Shown here: positions 1 to 8,650 of the stretch, in pieces | Layout of the letters: the number at the start of each line of letters is the position of its first letter | Position numbering within the stretch: the first letter of the stretch is position 1 | NCBI GenBank assembly: GCA_026393775.1 | Contig: JAPKZM010000086.1 | Location: 1 to 25,076 of the forward strand | Origin: Candidatus Aminicenantota bacterium | Lineage (GTDB): Bacteria; Acidobacteriota; Aminicenantia; UBA2199 | Direction of reading: 5' to 3' | Length of the DNA stretch: 25,076 bases | Position numbers and translations under genes: made by a program | The notes under the pieces: generated by a model | The model's input: only the letters and a program-made list of their open reading frames with translations | The model's database searches: none | What the model was told of the DNA's origin: nothing

Positions 1-401
1 ATAGCGTCCGCGGTGCCGAGCAGGCCTTCAAAATGGCCGCCGTTGGCGTCATAGCAGGAAGAGTAGAGGATGGTATCCTCGGTGGTGTAGAATTGCGAGA
101 TCTTTTCCTCCAGTCTCTTGTGCAGGTCCTGCGTGCCGCAGATGAAGCGCACCGAGGCCAGGCCGAAACCGTACTGATCCAGGGCCTTGTGGGCGGCCTG
201 GATCAAATCGGGATGGTTGGCCAGGCCCAGGTAATTGTTGGAGCAGAAATTCAGGACTTCGCGTGGCTCGGCTCCGGCCGGGAAAGAGACGTGAATTCCC
301 GGTTTCTGGCTGGAAAGGATCAGCCTTTCCTCCTTGAACAGCCCCGAATCCTTGATTTTCATCAATTCCTGGTTAAAATCGTATTTTACGCGCTGGTACA
401 T
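1..401 (-). CDS. Glycine C-acetyltransferase-like alpha-oxoamine synthase, N-terminal part (cut by window edge)
   Basis: A PLP-dependent fold-type I enzyme of the 2-amino-3-ketobutyrate CoA ligase (KBL) group; only about 133 N-terminal residues are visible. The family joins glycine and acetyl-CoA (or the reverse) in threonine breakdown. Visible signatures are FKEERLI, NNYLGLANHP, ASVRFICGTQDLHK and TEDTILYSSCYDANGG, all hallmarks of KBL. The PLP lysine lies beyond the edge. The ATG at 399-401 (minus) has a GGAG a few bases upstream, so the start is firm. It is a clear paralogue of the enzyme at 2433-3680, with matching blocks such as VRFICGTQD and TEDTIL. It could also be another alpha-oxoamine synthase, but KBL is the closest match. 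No threonine dehydrogenase is visible; its usual partner could lie outside the window. Confidence 0.85.
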   Translation of the reverse strand, partial: MYQRVKYDFNQELMKIKDSGLFKEERLILSSQKPGIHVSFPAGAEPREVLNFCSNNYLGLANHPDLIQAAHKALDQYGFGLASVRFICGTQDLHKRLEEKISQFYTTEDTILYSSCYDANGGHFEGLLGTADA

Positions 402-498
402 GGGTTCTCCTTGGCGTTTTATTTTACACCAAAGCGGCTGGAAAATAAAGGTCGGTTCGGGCGCCGATAGTCAGCAGGGATAAGAAAAAAAATCGGTT

Positions 499-621
499 TT
501 AGGCGCCGGACAACAAAGTGGACAAGTACCTGGCGGCAAAGGCGGTACAGGCCGCTGTTTCAGTGGCGGCCAGCAGCATGGCAAACCTGTTTTTATTAAA
601 AAACGTGCCCGGCTGGTTCAT
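499..621 (-). CDS. Small 40-codon ORF overlapping the nagZ stop codon
   Basis: A 40-residue reading frame whose ATG (619-621, minus) shares an ATGA with the stop codon of nagZ (618-620), the overlap typical of translational coupling. It ends in TAA at 499-501. The product starts MNQPGTFFNKNRFAMLLAAT and continues Ala/Thr/Leu-rich, with a hydrophobic centre that might form a single weak membrane or amphipathic helix. I recognise no family. The overlap geometry and the lack of another gene in 402-617 are the only arguments for it; chance ORFs of 40 codons are common in GC-rich DNA. Confidence 0.4.
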   Translation of the reverse strand: MNQPGTFFNKNRFAMLLAATETAACTAFAARYLSTLLSGA

Positions 622-1682
622 TTCCAGATCCCGGCCAGCCAGGATCGTTTCCAAGCCATGACGCGGCGGCAGGCTCGCTCGATGCGTGCGGCGCTGACGC
701 GTTTGGCGGCGATCAGGGCCAGAATCGTATCCTGGGTTTTGCCGGCGATGTCGGGATCGTAGACCAGGTTGTTGGCCATGAGAATGACATCGATGCCGGC
801 GTTCAGGGCCAGCTCCAATGCTTTTTTCCGGTTGTATTCGGCGCTGATGGCCTTCATCTCCATGTCGTCAGAGATGACGATGCCGGCAAAATGCATCTCT
901 CGGCGCAGCAGCCGCGTGATGGTTTTTTTGGAAAGGGTGGCCGGGAATTCGCGGTCCAGACGGTTGTTGAAAATATGGGCGGTCATGATCGCTTCGGCCT
1001 GGCCGCCGGCAATCAGTTCCCGGTAGGGCAGCAACTCGATCTCATGCCAGGTGTCGCTGACGTCGGTGAACCCCAGGTGGGAATCCTGGCGCGAACTGCC
1101 GTGGCCGGGGAAATGCTTGAGGCAGCAGGTTACGCCATGCCGGCGGTGGCCTTCGATCACGGCCAGCGCGTGGCGGACCACTTGATCCGGATCGGAGCCG
1201 AAACTGCGCTCGTATTTGCCGATGATCGGGTTTTGCGGGTTGACGTTCAAATCAACCAGCGGCGCGAAGTTGAGGTTGATGCCGCAGGCGGCCATGGCGG
1301 CGGCAGCGCGCTCGGCGTAGCCCAGGGTCAACTCCGTATCATTCATCTGGCCCAGGTATCGCGCTGATACCGTGGCCGGGAAGCCGTTTGCTTCTTTCAG
1401 CCGCGCCACCTGCCCGCCCTCCTGGTCCACCGCGACCCACAAGGGGACTTCGGCCAGGGTTTGCAGGAACGCGATAAGTGATTTGACCTGTTGCGGCGAG
1501 CGGATATTGCGTTCGGCCGTTCCCAGGGCCAGGTCGCGGTCGAACAGGACCACGCCGCCGACGCGGCCGGCGCGGATGTCGCGGGCGATGGGCGACTGCT
1601 CGTCGGGCTCCAGGCCGCGGAAGCCGGTCAGTAGCAGCTGGCCGATTTTTTCGCGCATGGTTGCCGGTTGGCTGCGACTCAT
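618..1682 (-). CDS. nagZ: Beta-N-acetylhexosaminidase, GH3 family (NagZ type)
   Basis: A glycoside hydrolase family 3 enzyme that removes N-acetylglucosamine from anhydromuropeptides during peptidoglycan recycling. The 354 residues match the single-domain NagZ TIM barrel. Visible signatures: VDQEGGQVARL (about 85-95), INLNFAPLVDLN (135-146), KHFPGHGSSRQDSH (189-202), which carries the catalytic His/Asp loop unique to NagZ, and SDDMEMKAI (271-279), which carries the expected aspartate nucleophile. The ATG start is preceded by GAGGTG at a suitable distance. No signal peptide is evident, so it should be cytoplasmic, as in Gram-negative NagZ. It is followed by an overlapping 40-codon ORF; no other recycling gene is visible. 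Confidence 0.93.
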   Translation of the reverse strand: MSRSQPATMREKIGQLLLTGFRGLEPDEQSPIARDIRAGRVGGVVLFDRDLALGTAERNIRSPQQVKSLIAFLQTLAEVPLWVAVDQEGGQVARLKEANGFPATVSARYLGQMNDTELTLGYAERAAAAMAACGINLNFAPLVDLNVNPQNPIIGKYERSFGSDPDQVVRHALAVIEGHRRHGVTCCLKHFPGHGSSRQDSHLGFTDVSDTWHEIELLPYRELIAGGQAEAIMTAHIFNNRLDREFPATLSKKTITRLLRREMHFAGIVISDDMEMKAISAEYNRKKALELALNAGIDVILMANNLVYDPDIAGKTQDTILALIAAKRVSAARIERACRRVMAWKRSWLAGIWK

Positions 1683-1774
1683 CGCGAATCACCTCATAGA
1701 GTATGAACCACCCGCCGATTTTGACGGATATGGTTCGCCGGCCTTACATGGGACAACGGCCATCGAGATATATC

Positions 1775-2035
1775 TCAGGGTTTGAACGCGACATGCTTGG
1801 GTCCGAAGGAGAAAAGGACCAGCGCGTCGGCGGCGAATTGGTAGATCAATCGTTGCGGACGGCCGGCAACCGTGCAGCGATAAATGTGAAAAGGCATCAG
1901 CTCGCCGTTCATTTTTTTTCCGGCCGCGGGATCGTCCAGAATGTGCTGAATGGTTTTTTTTAATGATTCCTTTTCCTTCTCTCCGTGCAGCCTTTCCCTT
2001 TGTTTCCTGAACTTGGCCGTTTCAAGCAGCTGCAT
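1775..2035 (-). CDS. RelE/ParE-superfamily toxin-like protein (type II toxin-antitoxin)
   Basis: An 86-residue basic protein. The N-terminal helical half (FRKQRERLHGEKEKESLKK) is followed by the core pattern IYRCTVAGRPQRLIYQF and a C-terminal LVLFSFGPKHVAF, which follows the RelE/HigB/YafQ strand order and ends in the usual G-P-x-H like turn. Such toxins cleave mRNA on the ribosome or poison gyrase (ParE branch); which branch applies cannot be told. Its ATG shares one base with the upstream gene's TGA (TGATG), so translation is coupled to the antitoxin. The canonical catalytic residues of RelE are not unambiguous here. An alternative is an uncharacterised RelE-fold protein without toxicity. 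Confidence 0.7.
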   Translation of the reverse strand: MQLLETAKFRKQRERLHGEKEKESLKKTIQHILDDPAAGKKMNGELMPFHIYRCTVAGRPQRLIYQFAADALVLFSFGPKHVAFKP

Positions 2036-2262
2036 CAGATTTTGTCCATGTCCAGCGCCAGCACGCGGCCGGCCTGGTAGTCGATCTTGGCTTCCAGAAC
2101 ATCTTTGATCTCCTCAATGTTCATTTCCGGGTTTTCGATTGCCGCCAGCCCGATCTTCAGGGCATAGCGCAGGGCACTGGAAAAATCGCGCTGGTCTTTC
2201 TTGGCAAACAAATTCAGTGCCGACAACAGTTCATTGTCGATGGCAAAGGTTTTTCTGGTCAT
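2035..2262 (-). CDS. Ribbon-helix-helix-like antitoxin
   Basis: A 75-residue protein starting MTRKTFAIDNELL, with a strand followed by two helices (SALNLFAKKDQRDFSSALRYALKIG) in the style of small RHH/CopG-like DNA-binding antitoxins, and an acidic C-terminal tail that would bind the toxin. I chose the ATG at 2260-2262 because AGGTG lies 7 nt upstream; the upstream in-frame TTG at 2266-2268 sits only 2 nt from that AGGTG. It is first in a two-gene operon with the RelE-like toxin, overlapping by one base. It has its own strong promoter at 2285-2313. Such antitoxins usually repress their own promoter. Confidence 0.7.
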   Translation of the reverse strand: MTRKTFAIDNELLSALNLFAKKDQRDFSSALRYALKIGLAAIENPEMNIEEIKDVLEAKIDYQAGRVLALDMDKI

Positions 2263-2284
2263 ATTCAATCACCTGTAATCATAT

Positions 2285-2313
2285 ATAATGTGATAATTTC
2301 ATACATTTGTCAA
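2285..2313 (-). promoter_or_regulatory. Promoter of the toxin-antitoxin operon
   Basis: On the minus strand TTGACA (2308-2313) is followed after 17 nt by CATTAT (2285-2290), about 20 nt before the antitoxin ATG. Surroundings are very AT-rich. Confidence 0.7.
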
Positions 2314-2386
2314 CAAAAATTGCCTACTTTGGTAAAAAAAGGTAAATTTGGGAAAAATGAAACTCCAGCCTTTGTTCTTGCGCCGC

Positions 2387-2421
2387 AAAAAAAACAGCTG
2401 CCTTGGAAATCCTGCCGGCAG
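2387..2421 (-). terminator. Probable Rho-independent terminator after the KBL-like gene
   Basis: On the minus strand CTGCCGG and CC-AA-GGCAG can pair (stem with a 2-nt bulge), followed by CTG and a run of eight T (A-tract 2387-2394 on plus). It lies 12 nt past the KBL-like stop codon and before the toxin-antitoxin promoter, so it would separate the two units. The stem is short. Confidence 0.5.
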
Positions 2422-2432
2422 ATATTTGGCTG

Positions 2433-3680
2433 TTACATGCCGAATTGATCGATGATCTGCTGCTTGGTCTTGTGCAGGATGCTGAACTTGGCTCCGACCT
2501 TGGTGAAGGCGGCTAGGGCTTTGTCTAGATGGTGCTGCTCATGGGCGGCGGAGAGCTGGGTGCGGATGCGCGCCTGGCCTTTGGCCACGACCGGGAAGAA
2601 GAAGCCCACGGCGTAGATGCCTTCCCCGTATAGTTCCTTGGCGAAATCCTGGGAAAGCTTGGCGTTGAACAGCATCACCGGAACGATCGGGGTCTCCCCT
2701 TCCTTGATGATCAGCCCGGCTGCGGTTAGCCCCTTTCGCCAGAAAGCGGTGTTGCGTTCCAGCTTGTCGCGGCGCTCGGTGGTCTTGGCGATGATGTCGA
2801 GAACGGCGATGGCGCCGGAGACCACGACCGGCGGGATGGTGTTGGAGAACAGGTAGGGTCTTGCCTTCTGGCGGCACATTTCCACCAGTTCGCGCCGCCC
2901 GGAGACGCAGCCGCCCGAAGCCCCGCCCAGGGCCTTGCCGAGGGTGGTGGTGATGATGTCGATCTTGCCGACCACGCCGCAATGCTCATGGGTGCCGCGT
3001 CCGGTCTTGCCGATGAAGCCGCTGGCGTGCGAGTCGTCGACGAAGACCAGGGCGTTGTATTTCTCGGCCAGGGCCACGATCTGGTCCAGCTTGGCCAGGT
3101 CGCCGTCCATGGAGAAGGAGCCGTCGGTGATGATCAGTTTGACCCTGGCCGCCGCGTGGAGTTGTAGTTTTTCTTCCAGGTGGCCCATGTCGGAGTGCTT
3201 GAAGGTATCCTGCTGGGCCTTGCACAAGCGCATGCCGTCGACGATTGAAGCGTGCACCAGGCGGTCTGAGATCATCACGTCCTGCTCGTTGAGGATGGCC
3301 TCGAAGACGCCGGCATTGGCGTCCATGCAGGAGGGGAACAGGATCGTGTCCTCGGTGCCGAGGAACTTTGTCAGTTTGTTCTCCAGCTCCTTGTGGATGT
3401 CCTGGGTGCCGCAGATGAAGCGCACCGATGACATGCCGTAGCCGCGGACGTCCAGTCCTTTCCGGGCTGCCTCGACCACGTCGGGGTGGGAGGAGAGGCC
3501 GAGATAGTTGTTGGCGCACATGTTGATCACGTGCTTGCGGCTGGCGCCGGCCGGGAATTCGACATCGATCTCGGCGTTCTGCGGGGAACAGATGATGCGT
3601 TCTTCCTTGAATATCCCGGAGCTGCGGATGCCTTCCAGTTCCTGCTGGTAAATGGCGCGGATGTCGTTATTGAATGCCAT
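2433..3680 (-). CDS. Glycine C-acetyltransferase-like alpha-oxoamine synthase paired with an ACP gene
   Basis: A 415-residue PLP enzyme (fold-type I, KBL/BioF/serine palmitoyltransferase family) that condenses an amino acid with an acyl thioester and releases CO2. Visible motifs: NNYLGLSSHP (57-66), SVRFICGTQDIHKELE (85-100), VHAS (142-145), DGSFSMDGD (186-194), VDDSHASG (214-221) with the PLP-contacting Asp215 and His218, and TTLGKALGG (245-253) with Lys249 expected to bind PLP. Overall similarity is to KBL. The protein has a short C-terminal extension past the usual end (about 398 residues in E. coli). It lies 7 nt downstream of an acyl carrier protein gene, an arrangement not expected for threonine catabolism and suggestive of an acyl-ACP substrate. 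It is a paralogue of the gene at 1-401. Confidence 0.88.
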   Translation of the reverse strand: MAFNNDIRAIYQQELEGIRSSGIFKEERIICSPQNAEIDVEFPAGASRKHVINMCANNYLGLSSHPDVVEAARKGLDVRGYGMSSVRFICGTQDIHKELENKLTKFLGTEDTILFPSCMDANAGVFEAILNEQDVMISDRLVHASIVDGMRLCKAQQDTFKHSDMGHLEEKLQLHAAARVKLIITDGSFSMDGDLAKLDQIVALAEKYNALVFVDDSHASGFIGKTGRGTHEHCGVVGKIDIITTTLGKALGGASGGCVSGRRELVEMCRQKARPYLFSNTIPPVVVSGAIAVLDIIAKTTERRDKLERNTAFWRKGLTAAGLIIKEGETPIVPVMLFNAKLSQDFAKELYGEGIYAVGFFFPVVAKGQARIRTQLSAAHEQHHLDKALAAFTKVGAKFSILHKTKQQIIDQFGM

Positions 3681-3687
3681 GGTGCGC

Positions 3688-3939
3688 CTAGCGGATGTTG
3701 AATTCTTGCAGCAGCTTGATGATGTTATCCACCGAGTCGAACGCTTCCGGGGTGGCCTTGGCGTCGGGGATCTGTATCTTGAATTTGGTTTCCAGGAACC
3801 TCTTCAATGAAACCATCGAAAAGGAATCGACGATACCGCCCGAGATCAGCGGCGTGTTGAACGTGACCTCGCGGTCGTCGTCTTCCTCCAGGTACTCTTT
3901 TTTCACGTAATCGAGGATGGTGTTTTTAAGTTCGGACAT
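3688..3939 (-). CDS. Acyl carrier protein
   Basis: An 83-residue acidic four-helix carrier protein. ISGGIVDSFSMVSL (32-45) is the phosphopantetheine attachment motif, with Ser39 following Asp38. The loop I and helix II pattern is typical of specialised ACPs (as in AOS, D-alanyl or polyketide systems) rather than the housekeeping AcpP, whose motif is DSLDTVEL. AAGGAG lies 6-11 nt before the ATG. It is the first gene of a two-gene unit with the KBL-like enzyme, so it may present the acyl group to it. A phosphopantetheinyl transferase acting on it must lie elsewhere. Confidence 0.87.
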   Translation of the reverse strand: MSELKNTILDYVKKEYLEEDDDREVTFNTPLISGGIVDSFSMVSLKRFLETKFKIQIPDAKATPEAFDSVDNIIKLLQEFNIR

Positions 3940-3971
3940 TTTTATCTCCTTAATATACTTGGGAATATATT

Positions 3972-4000
3972 TTTTTACATGGAAATGCGGTGATTGTCAA
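3972..4000 (-). promoter_or_regulatory. Promoter of the ACP / KBL-like unit
   Basis: On the minus strand TTGACA (3995-4000), a 17-nt spacer and TAAAAA (3972-3977). The ACP ATG follows about 32 nt later with a Shine-Dalgarno. It is divergent from the glycosyltransferase promoter at 4041-4070. Confidence 0.6.
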
Positions 4001-4040
4001 TAGTTGATGTACTTGTGAATCCCAAGCAAAGGACCGGCAG

Positions 4041-4070
4041 TTGACTTGACTCCAGGAAAACAAGTATATT
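4041..4070 (+). promoter_or_regulatory. Promoter of the glycosyltransferase gene
   Basis: TTGACT (4041-4046), an 18-nt spacer and TATATT (4065-4070). Transcription should start near 4077, giving a leader of only about 9 nt before the ATG at 4086. Confidence 0.55.
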
Positions 4071-4085
4071 TTTCTGGGACATGAA

Positions 4086-4838
4086 ATGAAATTCTCAATC
4101 ATCATTCCGGCGCATAACGAGGAAAAATTCATCGGCGGCTGCCTGGAATCGATTCGGCGGGCGGCAGCACCTTATCCGGGCGATGTGGAGATAATCGTTG
4201 TGCTCAACCGCTGCACGGACGGAACCGAACGCATTGCCGTCGAAGCGGGAGCGAAGATCGTCCATGAGGATGCCAAGAGTTTATCCAGGATTCGCAACGC
4301 CGGGGCCCGGCAGGCAGCGGGCGAGGTCCTGGTTACCATCGACGCCGACAGCCGCATGGCGGAGAACATGCTGACTGAGATTGACCGGGCATTGGTTTCC
4401 GGGAAATATATTGGCGGCGGAGTCCCGATTCGTCCGGACCGACGCTCAACGGGGATTGTCGTTACGTTGGCGATCCTGAATTTTTTCATGTGGGTTACCG
4501 GGCTGGCCGGTGGATCGTATTGGTGCCGGCGCAGCGATTTCGAGGCGCTGGGCGGTTTCAACGAAAAATTGTTCATGGGCGAGGACTTGGAGTTCGCCCA
4601 GCGTTTGAAGCGCCTCGGCAAAAGCCGCCGCCTGCGCTTCATCACTCTTCCCCGGGCCCATATCGTTACTTCCATGCGCAAGTTCGACCGCTTCGGCGAC
4701 TGGTATTTCCTGCGCACGGTCCTGCTCCAGGTGCGGAGGAAACGGCTCGCGAAATGGTACCGCGGCGAGTACCAGGAAGAGAAGCGCCGCTTCGCCGACA
4801 AATACTTCTACGAGTGGGAAGAAGATAAAAAATCCTGA
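4086..4838 (+). CDS. Family 2 glycosyltransferase
   Basis: A 250-residue GT-A fold enzyme that transfers a sugar from a nucleotide sugar. FSIIIPAHNEEKFIGGCLESI at the N-terminus is the classic GT2 nucleotide-binding start. IDADSR (85-90) holds the metal-binding DxD, and GGFNEKLFMGEDLEF (156-170) holds the catalytic-base ED motif. A hydrophobic stretch around 124-141 may contact the membrane; there is no signal peptide. The basic C-terminal region (MRKFDRFGDWYF and after) resembles membrane-associated GT2 enzymes that modify lipids or polyisoprenoids. Acceptor and sugar cannot be predicted. The gene is divergent from ACP/KBL and convergent, with no gap, with the acetyl-CoA synthetase. No strong Shine-Dalgarno precedes the ATG. 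Confidence 0.88.
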   Translation: MKFSIIIPAHNEEKFIGGCLESIRRAAAPYPGDVEIIVVLNRCTDGTERIAVEAGAKIVHEDAKSLSRIRNAGARQAAGEVLVTIDADSRMAENMLTEIDRALVSGKYIGGGVPIRPDRRSTGIVVTLAILNFFMWVTGLAGGSYWCRRSDFEALGGFNEKLFMGEDLEFAQRLKRLGKSRRLRFITLPRAHIVTSMRKFDRFGDWYFLRTVLLQVRRKRLAKWYRGEYQEEKRRFADKYFYEWEEDKKS

Positions 4839-6542
<1,704 letters not shown>

Positions 6543-6597
6543 TATCAATTCTCCATGTGTTTCACTTATCATGATTTAAAAATAGGAGTGTATCATT

Positions 6598-6641
6598 TTT
6601 GATCAAAGACATTTTATAAATTATTAACGACTGTTTGTCAA
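6598..6641 (-). promoter_or_regulatory. acsA promoter with a palindrome at the predicted start site
   Basis: On the minus strand TTGACA (6636-6641), a 17-nt spacer and TATAAA (6613-6618). The predicted start near 6606 falls inside a perfect 10-bp palindrome, TTTGATCAAA (6598-6607), a plausible operator. The resulting leader would be about 64 nt. Confidence 0.65.
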
Positions 6642-6642
6642 G

Positions 6643-7080
6643 AAATTAGTAAGAGAAAAAAAGATTCGTGAGGGTTCAATAATGGCAAGAAGGGGGTTCC
6701 ATAAGAAATCGTTGTGGACCGTAGGGGTTCAATACTGGGAAGGGAAACCGTGGCGATATGCGAACTGCCCTTACATTTTATTGAAGAATGATATTCTCAA
6801 TACTGAAAACAGAAAACCTCCATCAGGTTGCCGTTGACAGGGGCGTCCCTTTTTGCCTCTTTCTTGTCCCCGGAACTGTCCACTTCGATGTTGAACTGTT
6901 TCGATGGAGAATCAAATTTAATATTTGTCTAAAAAATGTGATAGAATATACCTTGTCGGCCTTCTTTTTTGTAAGAGATAGTTTTGGGGAAAAAACAATT
7001 TTACCTGATTGGAGCGCCGACTCTTAATTTAACTTTATTAGGACAGTAGAGACCTGATTTTTTGATAGTGGAGGTCAGGG
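6643..7080. other. Gene-poor AT-rich interval between acsA and the HslV-like gene
   Basis: No convincing gene is present. A 79-codon plus-strand frame (6788-7027) has no family resemblance and no ribosome site. Partial repeats lie at 6671-6742. A possible extended -10 element (TGATAGAAT, ending at 6947) and several weak AT-rich boxes could serve the gene at 7081. The stretch looks like eroded or transferred DNA. Confidence 0.5.
6671..6742 (+). repeat. Imperfect short direct repeats
   Basis: 6671-6689 and 6724-6742 match at 16 of 19 positions around the core GGTTCAATA, spaced 53 bp apart. A third, weaker partial copy (GGGGTTCCATA) starts at 6693. Function unknown. Confidence 0.35.
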
Positions 7081-7866
7081 ATGGCATGGGTGATAAGTGC
7101 CAATACAATGTTTGGTTATGGTATTATTATTTCAGATATTTGCGTAACATCTCCAACCAAAGCAACGGCAGATATAATTCAAAAGGTTTATCCTGTTTGT
7201 AATAATATTGGAGCCGGATTTGCTGGAAATGTATTTTTAGGTTTTAAGTTGATTGAAGATTTAAATAAATTTCTATTTCTAAAAAATAGAAATAAAATTT
7301 GTGATCCATTATGGGTGTCAGAAAATTGGTATAGAAGGGCTAAAAAAATTTATTTGGAATCGAATATACATGATTCTGGCGTACATATTTTATTGAATGG
7401 AGTCTCACCAGATATAGATGTGGGAATTAAAGGATGGGCAAAGGTATACACCATTATATTAAGATCACCTAATTTTCTTCCTGAAATATATACCGATGGT
7501 TTTGGGATATATAGTATTGGAAGTGGAGCAAGTATAGAGAAATATAAAAAAGAACTTCAAAACACTTTTGAAGAACTCGGGTCTATACTCCCAGGAGAAG
7601 CAGGAGATCCTGGTGGATATGGACGAATGTTAATAACGACTTTAAGTCAATTTTTAATAAAATATCCGGTTGAGGGAATTAGTAAACACATTCATTTACT
7701 TGAGATAGAAAGAGGGTTTATTCAATTATTTAAAAGTGATCACATTGATTATTTAAAGAATAACCAAAAAGTTGAAGTGTTTATGCCAAAAGTTGCAACG
7801 AATTGGAATGAATTACTTTTGCTTTTCAAGGATCAAGAATTAATTTATTCAGAATTGACTTGTTAA
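7081..7866 (+). CDS. Proteasome-beta/HslV-like (Ntn-fold) protein lacking the N-terminal threonine
   Basis: A 261-residue protein from a strongly AT-rich gene. The first 60 residues follow HslV: a strand with SD at 18-19 then VT (HslV GDxQxT), KV at 35-36, GAGFAGN (44-50) and FKLIEDL (54-60), and later IGSG (about residue 148 onward), the conserved IGSGG region of HslV. Asp19 and Lys35 keep exactly the 16-residue spacing of catalytic Asp17 and Lys33 in HslV. By the same alignment Thr1 would fall at Trp3, and the protein starts MAWVIS, so the nucleophile appears absent. Length exceeds HslV (about 175), with insertions between 65 and 140 and a C-terminal extension. GGAGG lies 6 nt before the ATG. 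No HslU ATPase is present. Function is unknown; its base composition suggests transfer. Confidence 0.6.
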   Translation: MAWVISANTMFGYGIIISDICVTSPTKATADIIQKVYPVCNNIGAGFAGNVFLGFKLIEDLNKFLFLKNRNKICDPLWVSENWYRRAKKIYLESNIHDSGVHILLNGVSPDIDVGIKGWAKVYTIILRSPNFLPEIYTDGFGIYSIGSGASIEKYKKELQNTFEELGSILPGEAGDPGGYGRMLITTLSQFLIKYPVEGISKHIHLLEIERGFIQLFKSDHIDYLKNNQKVEVFMPKVATNWNELLLLFKDQELIYSELTC

Positions 7867-8002
7867 ATACAATTTGTTTTCTCAAAAAGCAGAACGGACT
7901 GTGAAAAAGTGAAAATGTTCATTTCGCCATCTTTTTCCTTTTGTGAAAATCATGATGCGAACGGGACATGCCAGGTAATGGAAATCGGAAAAGATTGCTA
8001 TT

Positions 8003-8650
8003 TCAATGATTCCCCGGAACTTCAAGACGGTCGGAATTGCCTTGATGCCTGGAAAGGAAGTCGGCAAACCTTTTTTCCAGCATGGTGATGCGGCGCGAAT
8101 GGCCGGCCTGCCGGATCATCCGCCTGGCCGTTGGCAAGCTGAACGCGGCGGGCAAGTCGACTTCGGGAAGAGAGTGGAACAGATTTGATTTTGCCGGGCT
8201 CAGGTAAAAAAAATCGAGGAGCGCTTTTTCCGGTTTTGCCATATTGCATCCCGAAGGCATGGCGGTGAATCCGAAGAAGAAGGAGGGGGAGACATGATGG
8301 ATGGAAAAAATTCCCAGCCTTGTCCTGTAGATTCGCGTCCGGGCCGGGGACACGACAAAAATCGTTTCCGGGATTTGCGAAATCATGCCGTGAAAAAAAA
8401 GGGCGCTTTGCAGGGAGATGTAGGCGGGAAAGGGATAAGTAAGGTGCTCGGCCAAAGCGAGAGGATCGATTTTCTCGGGAAAAGCCCACAGGCCGCGCTT
8501 CAGGCGGATCAGGTGGCCGGCCTGCTCGAAGCGGGCCAGGATGGTGCTGGCGTTCACCTTGTTCACGCGCAGGTGGGCCATCAGGTCGTGGGTTCTGAAA
8601 ACGGACGTCGGCAATTCCTTTAGCCTGGCGTAGGCGTCGATTAGTTTCAT
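8003..8650 (-). CDS. AbiEi-like antitoxin (type IV toxin-antitoxin)
   Basis: A 215-residue protein with an N-terminal winged helix-turn-helix (about 1-60: FRTHDLMAHLRVNKVNASTI, then the wing LIRLKRGLWAF) and the AbiEi-type continuation AYISLQSALFFHGMISQIPETIFVVS (about 75-100), a signature of the COG5340 antitoxin family. In characterised systems AbiEi represses its operon through the wHTH and counteracts AbiEii without binding it. Its ATG overlaps the upstream abiEii stop by ATGA (8647-8650). Here the antitoxin is the second gene, whereas the classical abiEi-abiEii order has it first. Confidence 0.82.
   Translation of the reverse strand: MKLIDAYARLKELPTSVFRTHDLMAHLRVNKVNASTILARFEQAGHLIRLKRGLWAFPEKIDPLALAEHLTYPFPAYISLQSALFFHGMISQIPETIFVVSPARTRIYRTRLGIFSIHHVSPSFFFGFTAMPSGCNMAKPEKALLDFFYLSPAKSNLFHSLPEVDLPAAFSLPTARRMIRQAGHSRRITMLEKRFADFLSRHQGNSDRLEVPGNH

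Noticed and set aside
1765..1776. 12-bp palindrome GAGATATATCTC at the end of the toxin gene
   Set aside because: It overlaps a stop codon, has no promoter context and no loop or T-run; short palindromes of this kind arise by chance.
6788..7027. 79-codon frame in the AT-rich interval
   Set aside because: No ribosome site, no domain and no coding-like composition; more likely non-coding or decayed DNA.
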